This document shows, piece by piece, positions 1-7,870 of a stretch of DNA of 26,731 nt (position 1 is the first letter of the stretch; each line of letters begins with the position of its first letter). The translations under genes and the position numbers were made by a program. The notes under the pieces were generated by a model, which did no database searches, was not told the origin of the DNA, and was given only the letters and a program-made list of their open reading frames with translations. Origin of the DNA: Prevotella sp. UBA4268 (GTDB lineage: Bacteria; Bacteroidota; Bacteroidia; Bacteroidales; Bacteroidaceae); NCBI GenBank assembly GCA_002395135.1, contig DGWC01000036.1:1-26731 (forward strand), written 5' to 3'.

Positions 1-544
1 ACTGCATCACTTCCACGGAGGTCTTTGAGTCGAGGGCACCCGTAGGCTCGTCGGCCAGGATAATCTGCGGACGCGTAATCAATGCCCGCGCAATGGCTAC
101 ACGCTGCTTCTGGCCGCCGGAAAGTTCGTTGGGATAGTGCTCCGCCCATTCCAGCAGGCCCAGCCGGTCTAGATAGTCGAGGGCCATCTGGTGGCGCTTT
201 CTGCGTCCCACGCCCTGATAGAAGAGCGGCAGTTCCACGTTTTCCACCGCCGTCTTGAACGAGATGAGGTTGAAACTCTGGAAGATAAAGCCGATCATCC
301 GGTTGCGGTATTCGGCGGCCTTCCTTTTGCTCAGGTCTTTGATCAGCGTGCCGGCCAGAGTGTATTCGCCCGTGTCGTAGTTGTCGAGGATGCCCAGTAT
401 ATTCAGTAAGGTGGACTTTCCCGACCCGCTGGCCCCCATGATGCTCACGAATTCACCCTTCTCAATGTTGAGATTAATGCCCTTGAGCACATGGAGCGGC
501 TGCGCGCCGAAATAGGTCTTGTTGATGTCTTTCAACTGTATCAT
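1..544 (-). CDS. ABC transporter ATP-binding protein, MacB/LolD (YtrE-like) type, C-terminus cut by window edge
   Basis: This is the ATPase subunit of an ABC system of the MacB/LolD class, which usually works with a FtsX/MacB-type permease on lipoproteins, peptides or envelope stress. About 181 residues are visible; the family is about 220-250 long, so the D-loop end and H-loop fall outside the window. Seen directly: the start [13 protein letters not shown], Walker [10 protein letters not shown] near residue 40, a Q-loop in FIFQSFNLI, signature [15 protein letters not shown], and Walker [12 protein letters not shown]. The ATG shares one base with the stop of the upstream GntR gene (TGATG), which suggests translational coupling. 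A MacB-type permease probably follows beyond position 1 (inference). Confidence 0.93.
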   Translation of the reverse strand, partial: MIQLKDINKTYFGAQPLHVLKGINLNIEKGEFVSIMGASGSGKSTLLNILGILDNYDTGEYTLAGTLIKDLSKRKAAEYRNRMIGFIFQSFNLISFKTAVENVELPLFYQGVGRRKRHQMALDYLDRLGLLEWAEHYPNELSGGQKQRVAIARALITRPQIILADEPTGALDSKTSVEVMQ

Positions 545-906
545 CACTTTTCGTTTAAACGGTTCCACGCTTCATCCACTTCGCCGATGCCGATGCCCAG
601 CAGGTTCATGTTGCGGAAGAGTTCGGGCAGTTTCTGCTCCATGAACTCCTTCTTGCGCGCCTTCTGGATTTCCTCTTTCGCTCCCTGACTGACAAAATAG
701 CCCAGCCCGCGCTTGTTGTATATGATTTCCTCACGCGCCAGCAGTTCATAGGCCTTCACCGCCGTGTTGGTGTTCACCTGCAGCATTACGGCATACTCGC
801 GCACACTGGGTATGCGCTCGTCGCCCTGATACACGCCTGCAAGGATCTCGTCGCACAGGCGGTTGGCCATCTGCACATAAATTGCCTTGTCGTTAGTGAA
901 AATCAT
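544..906 (-). CDS. GntR-family transcriptional regulator, YtrA subfamily
   Basis: This is a short winged-helix regulator of 120 residues. The N-terminal GntR DNA-binding domain covers about residues 1-75, with the motif IPSVREYAVMLQVNTNTAVKAYELL containing the recognition helix. A tail of about 45 residues replaces the usual large effector domain, which is the hallmark of the YtrA subfamily that represses ABC transporter operons. The start at 906 is preferred because it gives an ATGA overlap with the stop of the upstream permease gene; an ATG four codons earlier (918) is possible. In Bacillus subtilis YtrA is the first gene of its operon; here it is fourth, so any autoregulation would act through the promoter near 3312-3342 (inference). 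Confidence 0.93.
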   Translation of the reverse strand: MIFTNDKAIYVQMANRLCDEILAGVYQGDERIPSVREYAVMLQVNTNTAVKAYELLAREEIIYNKRGLGYFVSQGAKEEIQKARKKEFMEQKLPELFRNMNLLGIGIGEVDEAWNRLNEK

Positions 907-1676
907 GCATTCATCCATTTATTGTTGATAATCTGCATCCGCGTGAATATGCGGTAAGACAGCACGTAGTTGAGAATGATTGCGGCTATCAGACCGAACA
1001 GGATGTAATAATACAACACATTCATGTCGATTGTGTACTCATCCCAGTTGATGTTATATCCGATGGCAACACCGATGATGGTCAGCGCCTGCGATACCAC
1101 AAACAAAACCAGTGCCGTGAAGATGAACTGATGGCGGCGGAAGAACGCGCCTCCCAACAGGAACAGGGAATGGTGCCACACAAGACCCAACAGGAACAGG
1201 GACTTGAGGTCGTTCACAAACGGTACGCCGCTGAAATGCGAAAATGCAGGAAGGAAGAAAGACGAGAATGCAAACTGATGGCTGCCCGTTCTTAAGACAT
1301 ACGAGAGCAGCACACGCAGCAAGTCGGACAGCAGGAAGGCTGCCACGGCCATCAATGCCCACACCACGGTGACAAATATGCACCTCACCACGAACTTCTC
1401 CAGATTAGAGGCCGGCTGCATGAGGAATGCCGTGCGCTGCGACTGTGTCTTCATCGTGCTGAAAAGCCAGCACCCGCCAAACATCATATAGCACCACATG
1501 AGCATCATCACGAATCCTGTCATGCCTTCTCCGTTACCATTGAACATCACGGGCAGTTCCCGCAGGAGGAAGAACGCCATGAACATGCCCAGAAACAGAT
1601 GAAGCGCATATTTCTTGTTCATCAGCAAGTCCCATTTCAACAATTGCGCAAAGCGCGGAAAACTGAAGTTTTTCAT
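903..1676 (-). CDS. Six-helix membrane protein, putative ABC-2-like permease subunit
   Basis: This is an integral membrane protein of 257 residues with about six hydrophobic segments, at roughly residues 25-40, 53-75, 92-118, 160-180, 186-208 and 222-245, and basic loops. I see no conserved catalytic motif. Its place between an ABC ATPase with no permease of its own (2424-3248) and a YtrA-type regulator makes it the likely membrane partner of that ATPase, comparable to YtrC/YtrD; the substrate is unknown. It starts 20 bases after the DUF2807 gene and overlaps the GntR start by four bases (ATGA), so it belongs to the same operon. The permease role is inferred from topology and context. Confidence 0.8.
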   Translation of the reverse strand: MKNFSFPRFAQLLKWDLLMNKKYALHLFLGMFMAFFLLRELPVMFNGNGEGMTGFVMMLMWCYMMFGGCWLFSTMKTQSQRTAFLMQPASNLEKFVVRCIFVTVVWALMAVAAFLLSDLLRVLLSYVLRTGSHQFAFSSFFLPAFSHFSGVPFVNDLKSLFLLGLVWHHSLFLLGGAFFRRHQFIFTALVLFVVSQALTIIGVAIGYNINWDEYTIDMNVLYYYILFGLIAAIILNYVLSYRIFTRMQIINNKWMNA

Positions 1677-1696
1677 ATTCTCTGCCTCCTTCTCCT

Positions 1697-2410
1697 TTAT
1701 TTCTCTTCTACATCCAATCTGTCTGTGTCAATATGGCCAGCGCCGCTGACCGACTTATGCAGTTTGCGCAGACGGCCTGACAACTTGATGTCGCCGGCAC
1801 CACTCACCTCGCAGAGGGCCTCGCCGCAGTCGTCAAAGTCAATATCCGCGTCGCCGGCTCCAGATATCTGCACGCGCGTGTAGCCCACCTTGTGCAAGCC
1901 CAGTTCCAAATCGCCGGCACCATTGATCATCACGCCGAGGCTGTCGCATGTGAGATGTTTCACGTCGATGTCGCCAGCACCCGAAATGTCGAACAGCATG
2001 GTGTGGCCAACCACCGGCTCTTTCGCATCAAAATCGCAGGCACCAGCCGATGTCACCGCCTTCAGTTCCGGACAGATAACCGCCACCTTCAGTTTCATGT
2101 TCCTGAGCGTGAAAAGATTCCGCAGGCGACTCTTTGAATCAAACCTAATGTTCAGCACGTCGCCCTGCTGCTCCACCTTCACTAAGTCAACTAACTTCTG
2201 GCTGCCACTCAGCACCACGCGGCATGTATCGCCCTGCACGTAGTCCACGTCGAAGCCGCCCGACATCGTCAGTTCGGTGAAATTCTCCACAGGCACTTCT
2301 TTCTGCACGTCCTTGCCGCCCGAGAGGTCAACGCCTTCTCTTTTCTTCAGGATGCACGAGGTGAGCACCAGCGCACCCAAGGCCATTATAATCAAACTAT
2401 ATTTCTTCAT
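1697..2410 (-). CDS. DUF2807 (head GIN domain) lipoprotein with GAGD beta-helix repeats
   Basis: This is a probable surface or periplasmic lipoprotein of 237 residues. A signal peptide ends in the lipobox LTSC, with lipidated Cys19. The rest fits a DUF2807 (putative auto-transporter adhesin, head GIN) right-handed beta-helix. A ladder of related turns is visible: SAGACDFD, SGAGDIDV, NGAGDLEL, SGAGDADI, SGAGDIKL, SGAGHIDT, with a period of 19-22 residues, mostly exactly 20. The molecular function of the domain is not established. The gene lies 13 bases downstream of the ABC ATPase and 20 bases upstream of the permease, inside the same operon, so it may be an envelope component or ligand-binding accessory of that transporter (inference). 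Confidence 0.9.
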   Translation of the reverse strand: MKKYSLIIMALGALVLTSCILKKREGVDLSGGKDVQKEVPVENFTELTMSGGFDVDYVQGDTCRVVLSGSQKLVDLVKVEQQGDVLNIRFDSKSRLRNLFTLRNMKLKVAVICPELKAVTSAGACDFDAKEPVVGHTMLFDISGAGDIDVKHLTCDSLGVMINGAGDLELGLHKVGYTRVQISGAGDADIDFDDCGEALCEVSGAGDIKLSGRLRKLHKSVSGAGHIDTDRLDVEEK

Positions 2411-2423
2411 GACACTCTGTTTT

Positions 2424-3248
2424 TTATAAGTTAATAAGATTCTTGTTCACAGCGTTAAACAGCAACTCCAAATTGAGAGGGGTTTCAGCCTCGCCGGCCT
2501 TCCGCGGCGCAATCACGGCGTTGCCTTGAATGTTGGGCTCGGCATAGATCACGTCGCTGCCCATCTCCGTCGGCAGACGGTAGGTGAAACTAAACTTCGA
2601 GGTGATGTCTGCCGTAGACGCATTCAGCAGCACCTGCTTGTTGTTCAGCACCACGATGTGATCGAGCAGTTGCTCCACGTCGTGCACCTGGTGGGTGCTG
2701 ATAATGATGGTGCGGTCGCGGTTCATGCCGTTGGCCACCACCTTGCGAAACTGGCTCTTGCTGGGAATGTCGAGCCCGTTGGTGGGTTCGTCCAGTAGAA
2801 GCAGTCGGGTGTTGGTGGCCAGGGCGAAACTCATGAACACCTTCTTTTTCTGTCCCATCGACAACTCGTTGAGCCTGATGTCGGCGGGCAGTTCAAACTC
2901 GCGCAGGCAACTGTGCAGCAACTCATGGCTGAAATGGGGATAAAACGGCTCGTTCATCTTCACATACGCCTTGAGCGACAAAGGGGGAAGTTCATGCTCC
3001 TCGGGAACGAGGAACACCTCGCGCAGCATTTCGGGCCGGCGGTCGCGGCTTTCCATGCCGTCCACCTTCACGCTGCCGCTCTTCTGGCGCAGCAGCCCGC
3101 TTATCAGATAGAGCAAGGTAGACTTTCCTGTGCCGTTCTTGCCCAGCAGGCCGTAGATGCTGTTCTCTTTCAGCGTCAGACTGAAATGGTCGAACACGCT
3201 TGCTTTTCCGCCTGCATACCTGTAACTGATGTCCTTAATTTCTATCAT
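2424..3248 (-). CDS. ABC transporter ATP-binding protein (YtrB-like)
   Basis: This is a cytoplasmic ABC ATPase of 274 residues, probably paired with the permease-like protein at 903-1676. Walker A GKNGTGKST is at residues 36-44, the signature is LSMGQKKK, Walker B is LLLLDEPTNGLD, and the H-loop is STHQ. The poorly conserved tail of about 60 residues is typical of this class. The start at 3248 (MIEIKDISYRY) is chosen over the upstream ATG at 3314, because 3314 falls inside the -7 promoter element and so could not be transcribed from it. The gene is first in the operon, 13 bases before the DUF2807 gene. The substrate cannot be predicted. Confidence 0.92.
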   Translation of the reverse strand: MIEIKDISYRYAGGKASVFDHFSLTLKENSIYGLLGKNGTGKSTLLYLISGLLRQKSGSVKVDGMESRDRRPEMLREVFLVPEEHELPPLSLKAYVKMNEPFYPHFSHELLHSCLREFELPADIRLNELSMGQKKKVFMSFALATNTRLLLLDEPTNGLDIPSKSQFRKVVANGMNRDRTIIISTHQVHDVEQLLDHIVVLNNKQVLLNASTADITSKFSFTYRLPTEMGSDVIYAEPNIQGNAVIAPRKAGEAETPLNLELLFNAVNKNLINL

Positions 3249-3311
3249 AATTCCACGTCTTTTTTGGTTTCTAATCAAACTGTTTGTGTGTAATAGTTGA
3301 ATAGTACACCG

Positions 3312-3342
3312 CAAAAGTAGTAGTTTTCCGCATATCTTCCAA
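3312..3342 (-). promoter_or_regulatory. Bacteroidetes promoter for the ytr-like ABC operon
   Basis: On the minus strand the -33 element TTGG (3342-3339) is followed by 19 bases and the -7 element TACTTTTG (3319-3312), matching the Bacteroidetes primary sigma consensus TTTG-N19-TAnnTTTG. Transcription would begin near 3306, giving a leader of about 58 nt before the ATG at 3248. Confidence 0.72.
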
Positions 3343-3864
3343 GCATTTTGGACAGAAATTTCACATCGAGGTGCATATTTAACAATCGTTTAAACATTCA
3401 CCTTATATATAATTAAGTGCGCCGCCTCTGCCTTTCACCGCAGAAACGCCATGAACCGAGCAGCACCGCCGACATGCGAAAGTGCCGCAAAACAGGACTA
3501 AAAACGCCGCTTTCGCCCTTCTATAGCGCCACATCGCCCAAGTAAATCAATATAATTTACCGTGCAAATTAATTTGATTTACTTTTCAAATTAATTTAAT
3601 TTACCGTGCAAATTAAATTAATTTACTTATGCAAACCTGCTGTATCGAGCATGCAAAACTATGATATGGAGGCTACAAAGCATCGGTTTCGCAACACGAA
3701 ACCGCCTCTCTGCAGCAAATAGGGCAACGAAGTAATATGAAGAAGGCGAACCAAATGGAAATAGGTTTAGCCATTCCAACAGCCACATCACAGTAATACC
3801 ACCACAACCGTAGGTAGTATAATCTTCACATTTTGATTAAACTCTTATCTACGCAGTATTTCAT
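3343..3864. other. Non-coding intergenic region with a tandem array and a perfect hairpin
   Basis: This stretch of about 520 bases has no convincing ORF. It holds a 7-bp inverted repeat GCGAAAG/CTTTCGC (3476-3482 and 3510-3516), the AT-rich 22-bp array (3539-3626), and a perfect 8-bp hairpin with stem CGGTTTCG and 5-base loop (3684-3704). None of the hairpins is followed by a T-run on either strand. It lies upstream of the ABC operon and downstream of the exporter gene, both on the minus strand. I see no second promoter. Confidence 0.7.
3539..3626 (-). repeat. AT-rich tandem array, four 22-bp units (copy 1)
   Basis: Four head-to-tail 22-bp units lie at 3539-3560, 3561-3582, 3583-3604 and 3605-3626. 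On the minus strand the unit core is close to GTAAATYAATTTAATTTG, followed by a variable linker of about four bases (CACG or AAAA). The unit at 3539-3560 is the most diverged. A homologous array with the units in the same order lies at 20650-20737 in the opposite orientation. There are no unique spacers, so this is not a CRISPR. Function is unknown. Confidence 0.85.
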
Positions 3865-5571
3865 CTACACCTTTTCCAGTTGCAGCACCTGATCGCAATA
3901 GTCAACCACGGCAGGACGGTGGGTGATGAAGATAATTGTTTTGTTGCTGTTGGCAAGAATGTTTTTCAGCAATTGTCGCTCGGTGTCGGGATCAAGGGCA
4001 CTGGTGGCCTCATCGAAAAGCATCACGCTGCCCGTACGCAGCAACGCTCTGGCGATGGCAAGGCGCTGCGCCTGTCCCTCGCTGAGACCTCCCCCACTCT
4101 CGCTGCACAACGAATCGATGCCCTTGGGCAGATCGAACACGAAGTCGGCACACGCCGTGCGCAGGGCTTTCTCCATGTCTTGCTCGGTGGCCGTGATGTT
4201 TCCCAGCAGCAGGTTCTCGCGGATGGTGCCGCTCATGAGCGTGTTTCCCTGCGGCACGTAGATGAAATTGCAGCGCATGCGGGGCGAGAGTTCACGGCTT
4301 TCGTGCCCGTTGTAGAGTTCTATGTTTCCGCTCTGCGGCCGCAACAGGGCGAGCACCAGACGGATGAGCGTGGTTTTTCCGGCTCCCGTCTCACCGAGGA
4401 TGGCGGTGCACGACTGGGGCGGGAAATCGAAGGAAAGGTGAGAAATCACGTCAACCGACTTCGTCTCCCGGCTTCCGCTTTGCTCACTGGTGGACACATC
4501 CTCATATCCGTAGGTGACATCGCGCAGCCGGATGCCGCACGGCGCATCGAGGGCAATGGGGTCGCCCTGCTCTTCGAGCGGGTCTTCCTCGAGTTCCATG
4601 AGTCGCTCGGCAGCGGTGAACACGCTGACAAAGGCCGGCACCAGTTTGGTGAGTCCGCGGGCGGGTCCCTGAATTTTGCTGACCAACTGGAGGAATGCGG
4701 TCATGCCGCCGAAGGTAAGCGTGTGGTTATACATGCGCATGGCACTCCACAGGAAGGCCACGAGATAGCCCAAGGCAAAGCCGAAGTTGAGTATCAAGTT
4801 GCTGAACACGCTGAACTTGGTGCGCTGCACCACGTGGTGGCGCAACGTGCTCTGCGTGTCTTCCAGTTTTTCAACCATCATGGAGTCGCTCTCCAAGGTC
4901 TTGATGAGCATGCGGTTCTGCACGGTTTCCTGCAAGACGCTCTGCACCTTGCTGTCGCTATCGCGCACCTGGCGCGTCAGTCGGCGCATCTGCTGGACGT
5001 AGAACTTGCTCACGAGGATGAACAGGGGCAGCATGGCAATGATGACCACCGACAGCATCTTGTCCATGGAGAACAGATAGAAGAAGGCACCGAGGAAGAG
5101 GGCCAGCGTGGAAATGGTGCTGGGAATGGTTTCGGTGAGGAATCCCACCACGGAGCCCACGTCGTGCTCCAAGCGGTTGATGACATCGCCACTGTGCAGC
5201 CTTTCACGTCCGTGCCACTCGGAACGCAGGATGCGGTCGAGCATGCGCTGCTGCATACGGTTCTGCGCACGGATGCCGAGGATGTTGCGCACCCACACGG
5301 CACTGATGCTGATGGCAAAGTCGCAGAGAATCAGTGCGCCCATCAAGGCAACGGCCCAGAAGAGACTTCCCTCCACCGTATGCGACGCTACGTCGATGGC
5401 ATGCTGCACCGCCCACACCTGCCAGAGGCTCAACGCCACACCGGCCAGTCCGAGCAGGGCATTGAGCACCGCCTGCAACTGATTGCCTCGCCATGCCCTC
5501 CACAGCCATTTCATAATGGCGCGGATGGAGTACTTGCTGCTTTCCCGTTTGAAAATATCCTTGAATCGCAT
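3865..5571 (-). CDS. ABC exporter with fused transmembrane and ATPase domains (MsbA-like)
   Basis: This half-size ABC exporter has 568 residues and would act as a dimer in the inner membrane. The N-terminal transmembrane domain (about residues 20-310) has six hydrophobic helices and the loop region LRSEWHGRERLHSGDVINR. The C-terminal ATPase shows Walker A GETGAGKT (393-400), signature LSEGQ (496-500), Walker B VMLFDEATSALD and switch ITHRP. The signature has E in place of the first G of LSGGQ; I believe this is common in Bacteroidetes homologues. The start at 5571 leaves 10 bases after the NAD kinase stop; the upstream ATG at 5598 would overlap that gene. Substrate (lipid, peptide or drug) is not predictable. 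Confidence 0.92.
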   Translation of the reverse strand: MRFKDIFKRESSKYSIRAIMKWLWRAWRGNQLQAVLNALLGLAGVALSLWQVWAVQHAIDVASHTVEGSLFWAVALMGALILCDFAISISAVWVRNILGIRAQNRMQQRMLDRILRSEWHGRERLHSGDVINRLEHDVGSVVGFLTETIPSTISTLALFLGAFFYLFSMDKMLSVVIIAMLPLFILVSKFYVQQMRRLTRQVRDSDSKVQSVLQETVQNRMLIKTLESDSMMVEKLEDTQSTLRHHVVQRTKFSVFSNLILNFGFALGYLVAFLWSAMRMYNHTLTFGGMTAFLQLVSKIQGPARGLTKLVPAFVSVFTAAERLMELEEDPLEEQGDPIALDAPCGIRLRDVTYGYEDVSTSEQSGSRETKSVDVISHLSFDFPPQSCTAILGETGAGKTTLIRLVLALLRPQSGNIELYNGHESRELSPRMRCNFIYVPQGNTLMSGTIRENLLLGNITATEQDMEKALRTACADFVFDLPKGIDSLCSESGGGLSEGQAQRLAIARALLRTGSVMLFDEATSALDPDTERQLLKNILANSNKTIIFITHRPAVVDYCDQVLQLEKV

Positions 5572-5581
5572 TGTATCTATT

Positions 5582-6475
5582 TCATCTTGAATCAGCACCC
5601 CACATCATTTTCTCGCGCAGGGTGGTAAAGTATTTCTGTCCGCGGCGCTTCACGATGAGGATATCGTAAGGAGCCTTGCGAATGGTGAGCCGGGTGCCTT
5701 CCTGGCATTTGGCCGACCGGCCGTCGACGGCAATCAGGAAATGGTGGCTGCGACTCTCCACGGTGAGCGTTATCTCACTGCTGTCGCGGATGACGATGGG
5801 GCGGATGTTCAGGCTGTGAGGAGCCACGGCCGTGAGACAGAGATTGCCGGCCTGCGGCACGATGATGGGGCCGCCGTTAGACAGGTTATAGGCCGTGGAG
5901 CCCGTGGGCGTGCTGACAATCAGTCCGTCGGCCTGATAGGTTACCACATATTCTCCGTCGATGCTCGTATGAATGGAAATCATGGAGGCGTTATCGCGCT
6001 TCAATACGGCAATATCGTTCAACGCCCGGGGACAGATGCCCAGCGTCTCGCCGTCGGCAATCACCTCGATGACGGCATGATGCTCCATTTCGTAGTCGCC
6101 CACATACAGGGCGTTGATGGACTGTTCCACCTCGTCGGGTCCCACATCTGCGAGGAAGCCCAGCCGCCCCATGTTGATGCCCATGACAGGTATGCACTTG
6201 TCGCCCACATAGTGAGCCGACTTCAGGAAGGTGCCGTCGCCGCCCATGGAGATAACGAAGTCGGCCTCGAAGTCGCTGCCTTCGAAGATGCGCGAGACGG
6301 GAACTTGCAGATGGCGGCTGGTGGTGAGGAAATCGTAATACTCTCTTTCCATCTGCACAACGGCTCCTTTTTCCTGCAGGAGTGCAAGAATCCGCTGTAT
6401 GCTTGCTGACTTCTTGGCTTGGTAGATGTTGCCGAAAAGCGCAAATCTGAGGTTGCCCGCCACTGTTTGATTCAT
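5582..6475 (-). CDS. nadK: NAD kinase
   Basis: ATP-dependent NAD kinase makes NADP from NAD in the cytoplasm. The 297-residue protein shows the family signatures: GGDGTFL (78-84), NMGRLGFLAD (101-110), a conserved ND pair (153-154), and STPTGSTAYNLSNGGP (about 188-203), which binds NAD. Length and motif order are normal. The start at 6475 (MNQTVAGNLRFALFG) aligns with the family; an in-frame ATG at 6517 would add 14 unlikely residues and run back past the -33 element of the opposing promoter. The ABC exporter follows 10 bases downstream, so the two are probably co-transcribed. No functional link between them is obvious. Confidence 0.96.
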   Translation of the reverse strand: MNQTVAGNLRFALFGNIYQAKKSASIQRILALLQEKGAVVQMEREYYDFLTTSRHLQVPVSRIFEGSDFEADFVISMGGDGTFLKSAHYVGDKCIPVMGINMGRLGFLADVGPDEVEQSINALYVGDYEMEHHAVIEVIADGETLGICPRALNDIAVLKRDNASMISIHTSIDGEYVVTYQADGLIVSTPTGSTAYNLSNGGPIIVPQAGNLCLTAVAPHSLNIRPIVIRDSSEITLTVESRSHHFLIAVDGRSAKCQEGTRLTIRKAPYDILIVKRRGQKYFTTLREKMMWGADSR

Positions 6476-6503
6476 CTTTTTTATATCTTTATCGACAGAA
6501 AAC

Positions 6504-6534
6504 ATTGCCGTTTGCAAAAGATTTTGTACATTTG
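6504..6534 (+). promoter_or_regulatory. Bacteroidetes promoter for the DJ-1/ispD/recG operon
   Basis: The -33 element ATTG (6504-6507) is followed by 19 bases and the -7 element TACATTTG (6527-6534), a close match to TTTG-N19-TAnnTTTG. The expected start point is near 6540, about 70 nt before the ATG at 6610. Confidence 0.7.
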
Positions 6535-6551
6535 CAATGGCTATGCGAATG

Positions 6552-6559
6552 CAAAAATA
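6552..6559 (-). promoter_or_regulatory. nadK: Possible -7 element for nadK
   Basis: The minus strand reads TATTTTTG here, which fits TAnnTTTG and would start transcription near 6546, about 70 nt before the nadK ATG. No good TTTG element is found 17-21 bases upstream, so this is weak. If real, its start point would nearly abut that of the opposing promoter at 6504-6534. Confidence 0.35.
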
Positions 6560-6609
6560 CAGTTTTTCATCGAATATCCGTCATTTCTAACTGATAAAAT
6601 CAAAAAAAT

Positions 6610-7173
6610 ATGGCAAAAGTTTATCAATTCATGGCGAATGGCTTCGAAGACATCGAGGCTCTGATTCCTGTTGACGTGCTCAGAAGAGGAGGCGTGGACA
6701 TCAAAACCGTAAGCATCACCGGCTCCCCGATGGTGGAGTCTGCCCATGGCGTGAAGATGATGACCGACCTGACTTTCGAGGAGGCCGACCTGAGCGATGC
6801 CGACTTGCTGATGCTGCCCGGAGGCATGCCCGGCGCTTCAAACCTGAACGCGCACGAAGGCGTGAAGGCTGCCCTGCTCAAGCAGAACGCCAAGGGCAAG
6901 CGCATTGCCGCCATCTGCGCCGCGCCGCTGGTATTGGGCGGACTGGGACTGCTGCGCGGAAAGCAAGCCACTTGCTATCCCGGATTTGAGCAGACACTGG
7001 AAGGCGCTGAATATACGGCAGACCTTTATACGATAGACGGCAACATCACCACCGGCGAAGGACCTGCTGCCGCACTGCCCTATGCCTACAGTCTGCTCGG
7101 TCAACTGACCGACGACGATACGGCCTACGGCGTGGCCGAGGGAATGCGCTTTGTGCATCTGATGGAGGACTGA
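6610..7173 (+). CDS. DJ-1/PfpI-family protein (YajL-like)
   Basis: This is a cytoplasmic DJ-1 superfamily protein of 187 residues, the usual length. Family marks are the N-terminal [17 protein letters not shown], which carries the conserved acidic residue near position 14-17, [14 protein letters not shown], and the nucleophile elbow [16 protein letters not shown] with the reactive cysteine. Family members have been linked to oxidative-stress protection, chaperone activity or glyoxal detoxification; which applies here cannot be read from sequence. It has its own promoter (6504-6534) and ends one base before ispD, so it is the first gene of a three-gene operon with ispD and recG. Confidence 0.93.
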   Translation: MAKVYQFMANGFEDIEALIPVDVLRRGGVDIKTVSITGSPMVESAHGVKMMTDLTFEEADLSDADLLMLPGGMPGASNLNAHEGVKAALLKQNAKGKRIAAICAAPLVLGGLGLLRGKQATCYPGFEQTLEGAEYTADLYTIDGNITTGEGPAAALPYAYSLLGQLTDDDTAYGVAEGMRFVHLMED

Positions 7174-7174
7174 C

Positions 7175-7867
7175 ATGGATTATGCTATCATCTTGGCTGG
7201 AGGAAAAGGGCTGAGGATGGGTTCCGACATCCCAAAGCAGTTTCTTCCGATTGGCGGCATGCCCGTGCTGATGCGCACCATCAGGCAGTTCAGGGCCTAT
7301 AGCCGCGAACTGCGCATCATCCTCGTGCTGCCACAGGCGCAGCAGGAATACTGGCGGCAACTGTGCGACGAATATCTTTTCGAAGAAGACTATCAGACAG
7401 CCAACGGCGGGAGCACCCGATTCCACTCCATCTGTAACGGACTGATGCTGATACCCGACGACGAACAGGGTGTGGTGGCGGTGCACGACGGTGTGCGCCC
7501 GTTCCCTTCCGTAGAGGTCATCGGCAGTTGCTTTGAGGCCGCTAGGAAACATGGGGCCGCCATTCCCGTGGTTCCGGTGATTGAGACCATCAGGCATCTC
7601 AGCGGAGAGAATGGCAACGAGGCATCGGTAACTGTTCCCCGCGCCGACTACCGACTGGTGCAAACGCCGCAGGCCTTCGACATCCAACTGCACAAGCGCG
7701 CCTACCGACAGCCCTTCAGCGAACAGTTTACCGACGATGCGTCGGTGGTGGAGAGCATCGGACACGACATCACACTGGTGGAAGGCAACCGGGAAAACAT
7801 CAAGATCACCACCCCCTTTGACATCATCATCGCAGAGGCCATTATCAGAAAAGGACAGGAAGAATAA
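7175..7867 (+). CDS. ispD: 2-C-methyl-D-erythritol 4-phosphate cytidylyltransferase
   Basis: IspD catalyses the third step of the MEP isoprenoid pathway, joining CTP and methylerythritol phosphate to give CDP-methylerythritol. The 230-residue protein shows the nucleotide-binding start [19 protein letters not shown] (glycine-rich loop with conserved R and K), [10 protein letters not shown] in the middle, and QTPQAF followed by FTDDASVVE near the C-terminus, all in the expected order. The ATG lies one base after the DJ-1 stop (TGACATG) and the stop lies three bases before recG, so it is in a tight operon. ispF, two steps later in the pathway, is also in this window (14383-14862) but in a different transcript. 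Confidence 0.96.
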   Translation: MDYAIILAGGKGLRMGSDIPKQFLPIGGMPVLMRTIRQFRAYSRELRIILVLPQAQQEYWRQLCDEYLFEEDYQTANGGSTRFHSICNGLMLIPDDEQGVVAVHDGVRPFPSVEVIGSCFEAARKHGAAIPVVPVIETIRHLSGENGNEASVTVPRADYRLVQTPQAFDIQLHKRAYRQPFSEQFTDDASVVESIGHDITLVEGNRENIKITTPFDIIIAEAIIRKGQEE

Positions 7868-7870
7868 AGA

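Noticed and set aside
3539..3626. CRISPR array
   Set aside because: The 22-bp units are directly abutting with no unique spacers, and there are no cas genes.
3684..3704. Perfect 8-bp hairpin as a terminator for either strand
   Set aside because: No T-run follows on either strand, and it lies more than 150 bases from the exporter stop on the upstream side.
3796..3820. Hairpin ATACCACC/GGTAGTAT as a regulatory stem
   Set aside because: It has one G-U pair, a 9-base loop and no T-run. It lies downstream of the exporter stop with nothing to tie it to a function.
3880..5628. A 582-codon open frame on the plus strand opposite the ABC exporter
   Set aside because: The exporter is certain on the other strand; this frame has shadow composition (His, Gln, Gly, Glu rich), no membrane segments and no motif.
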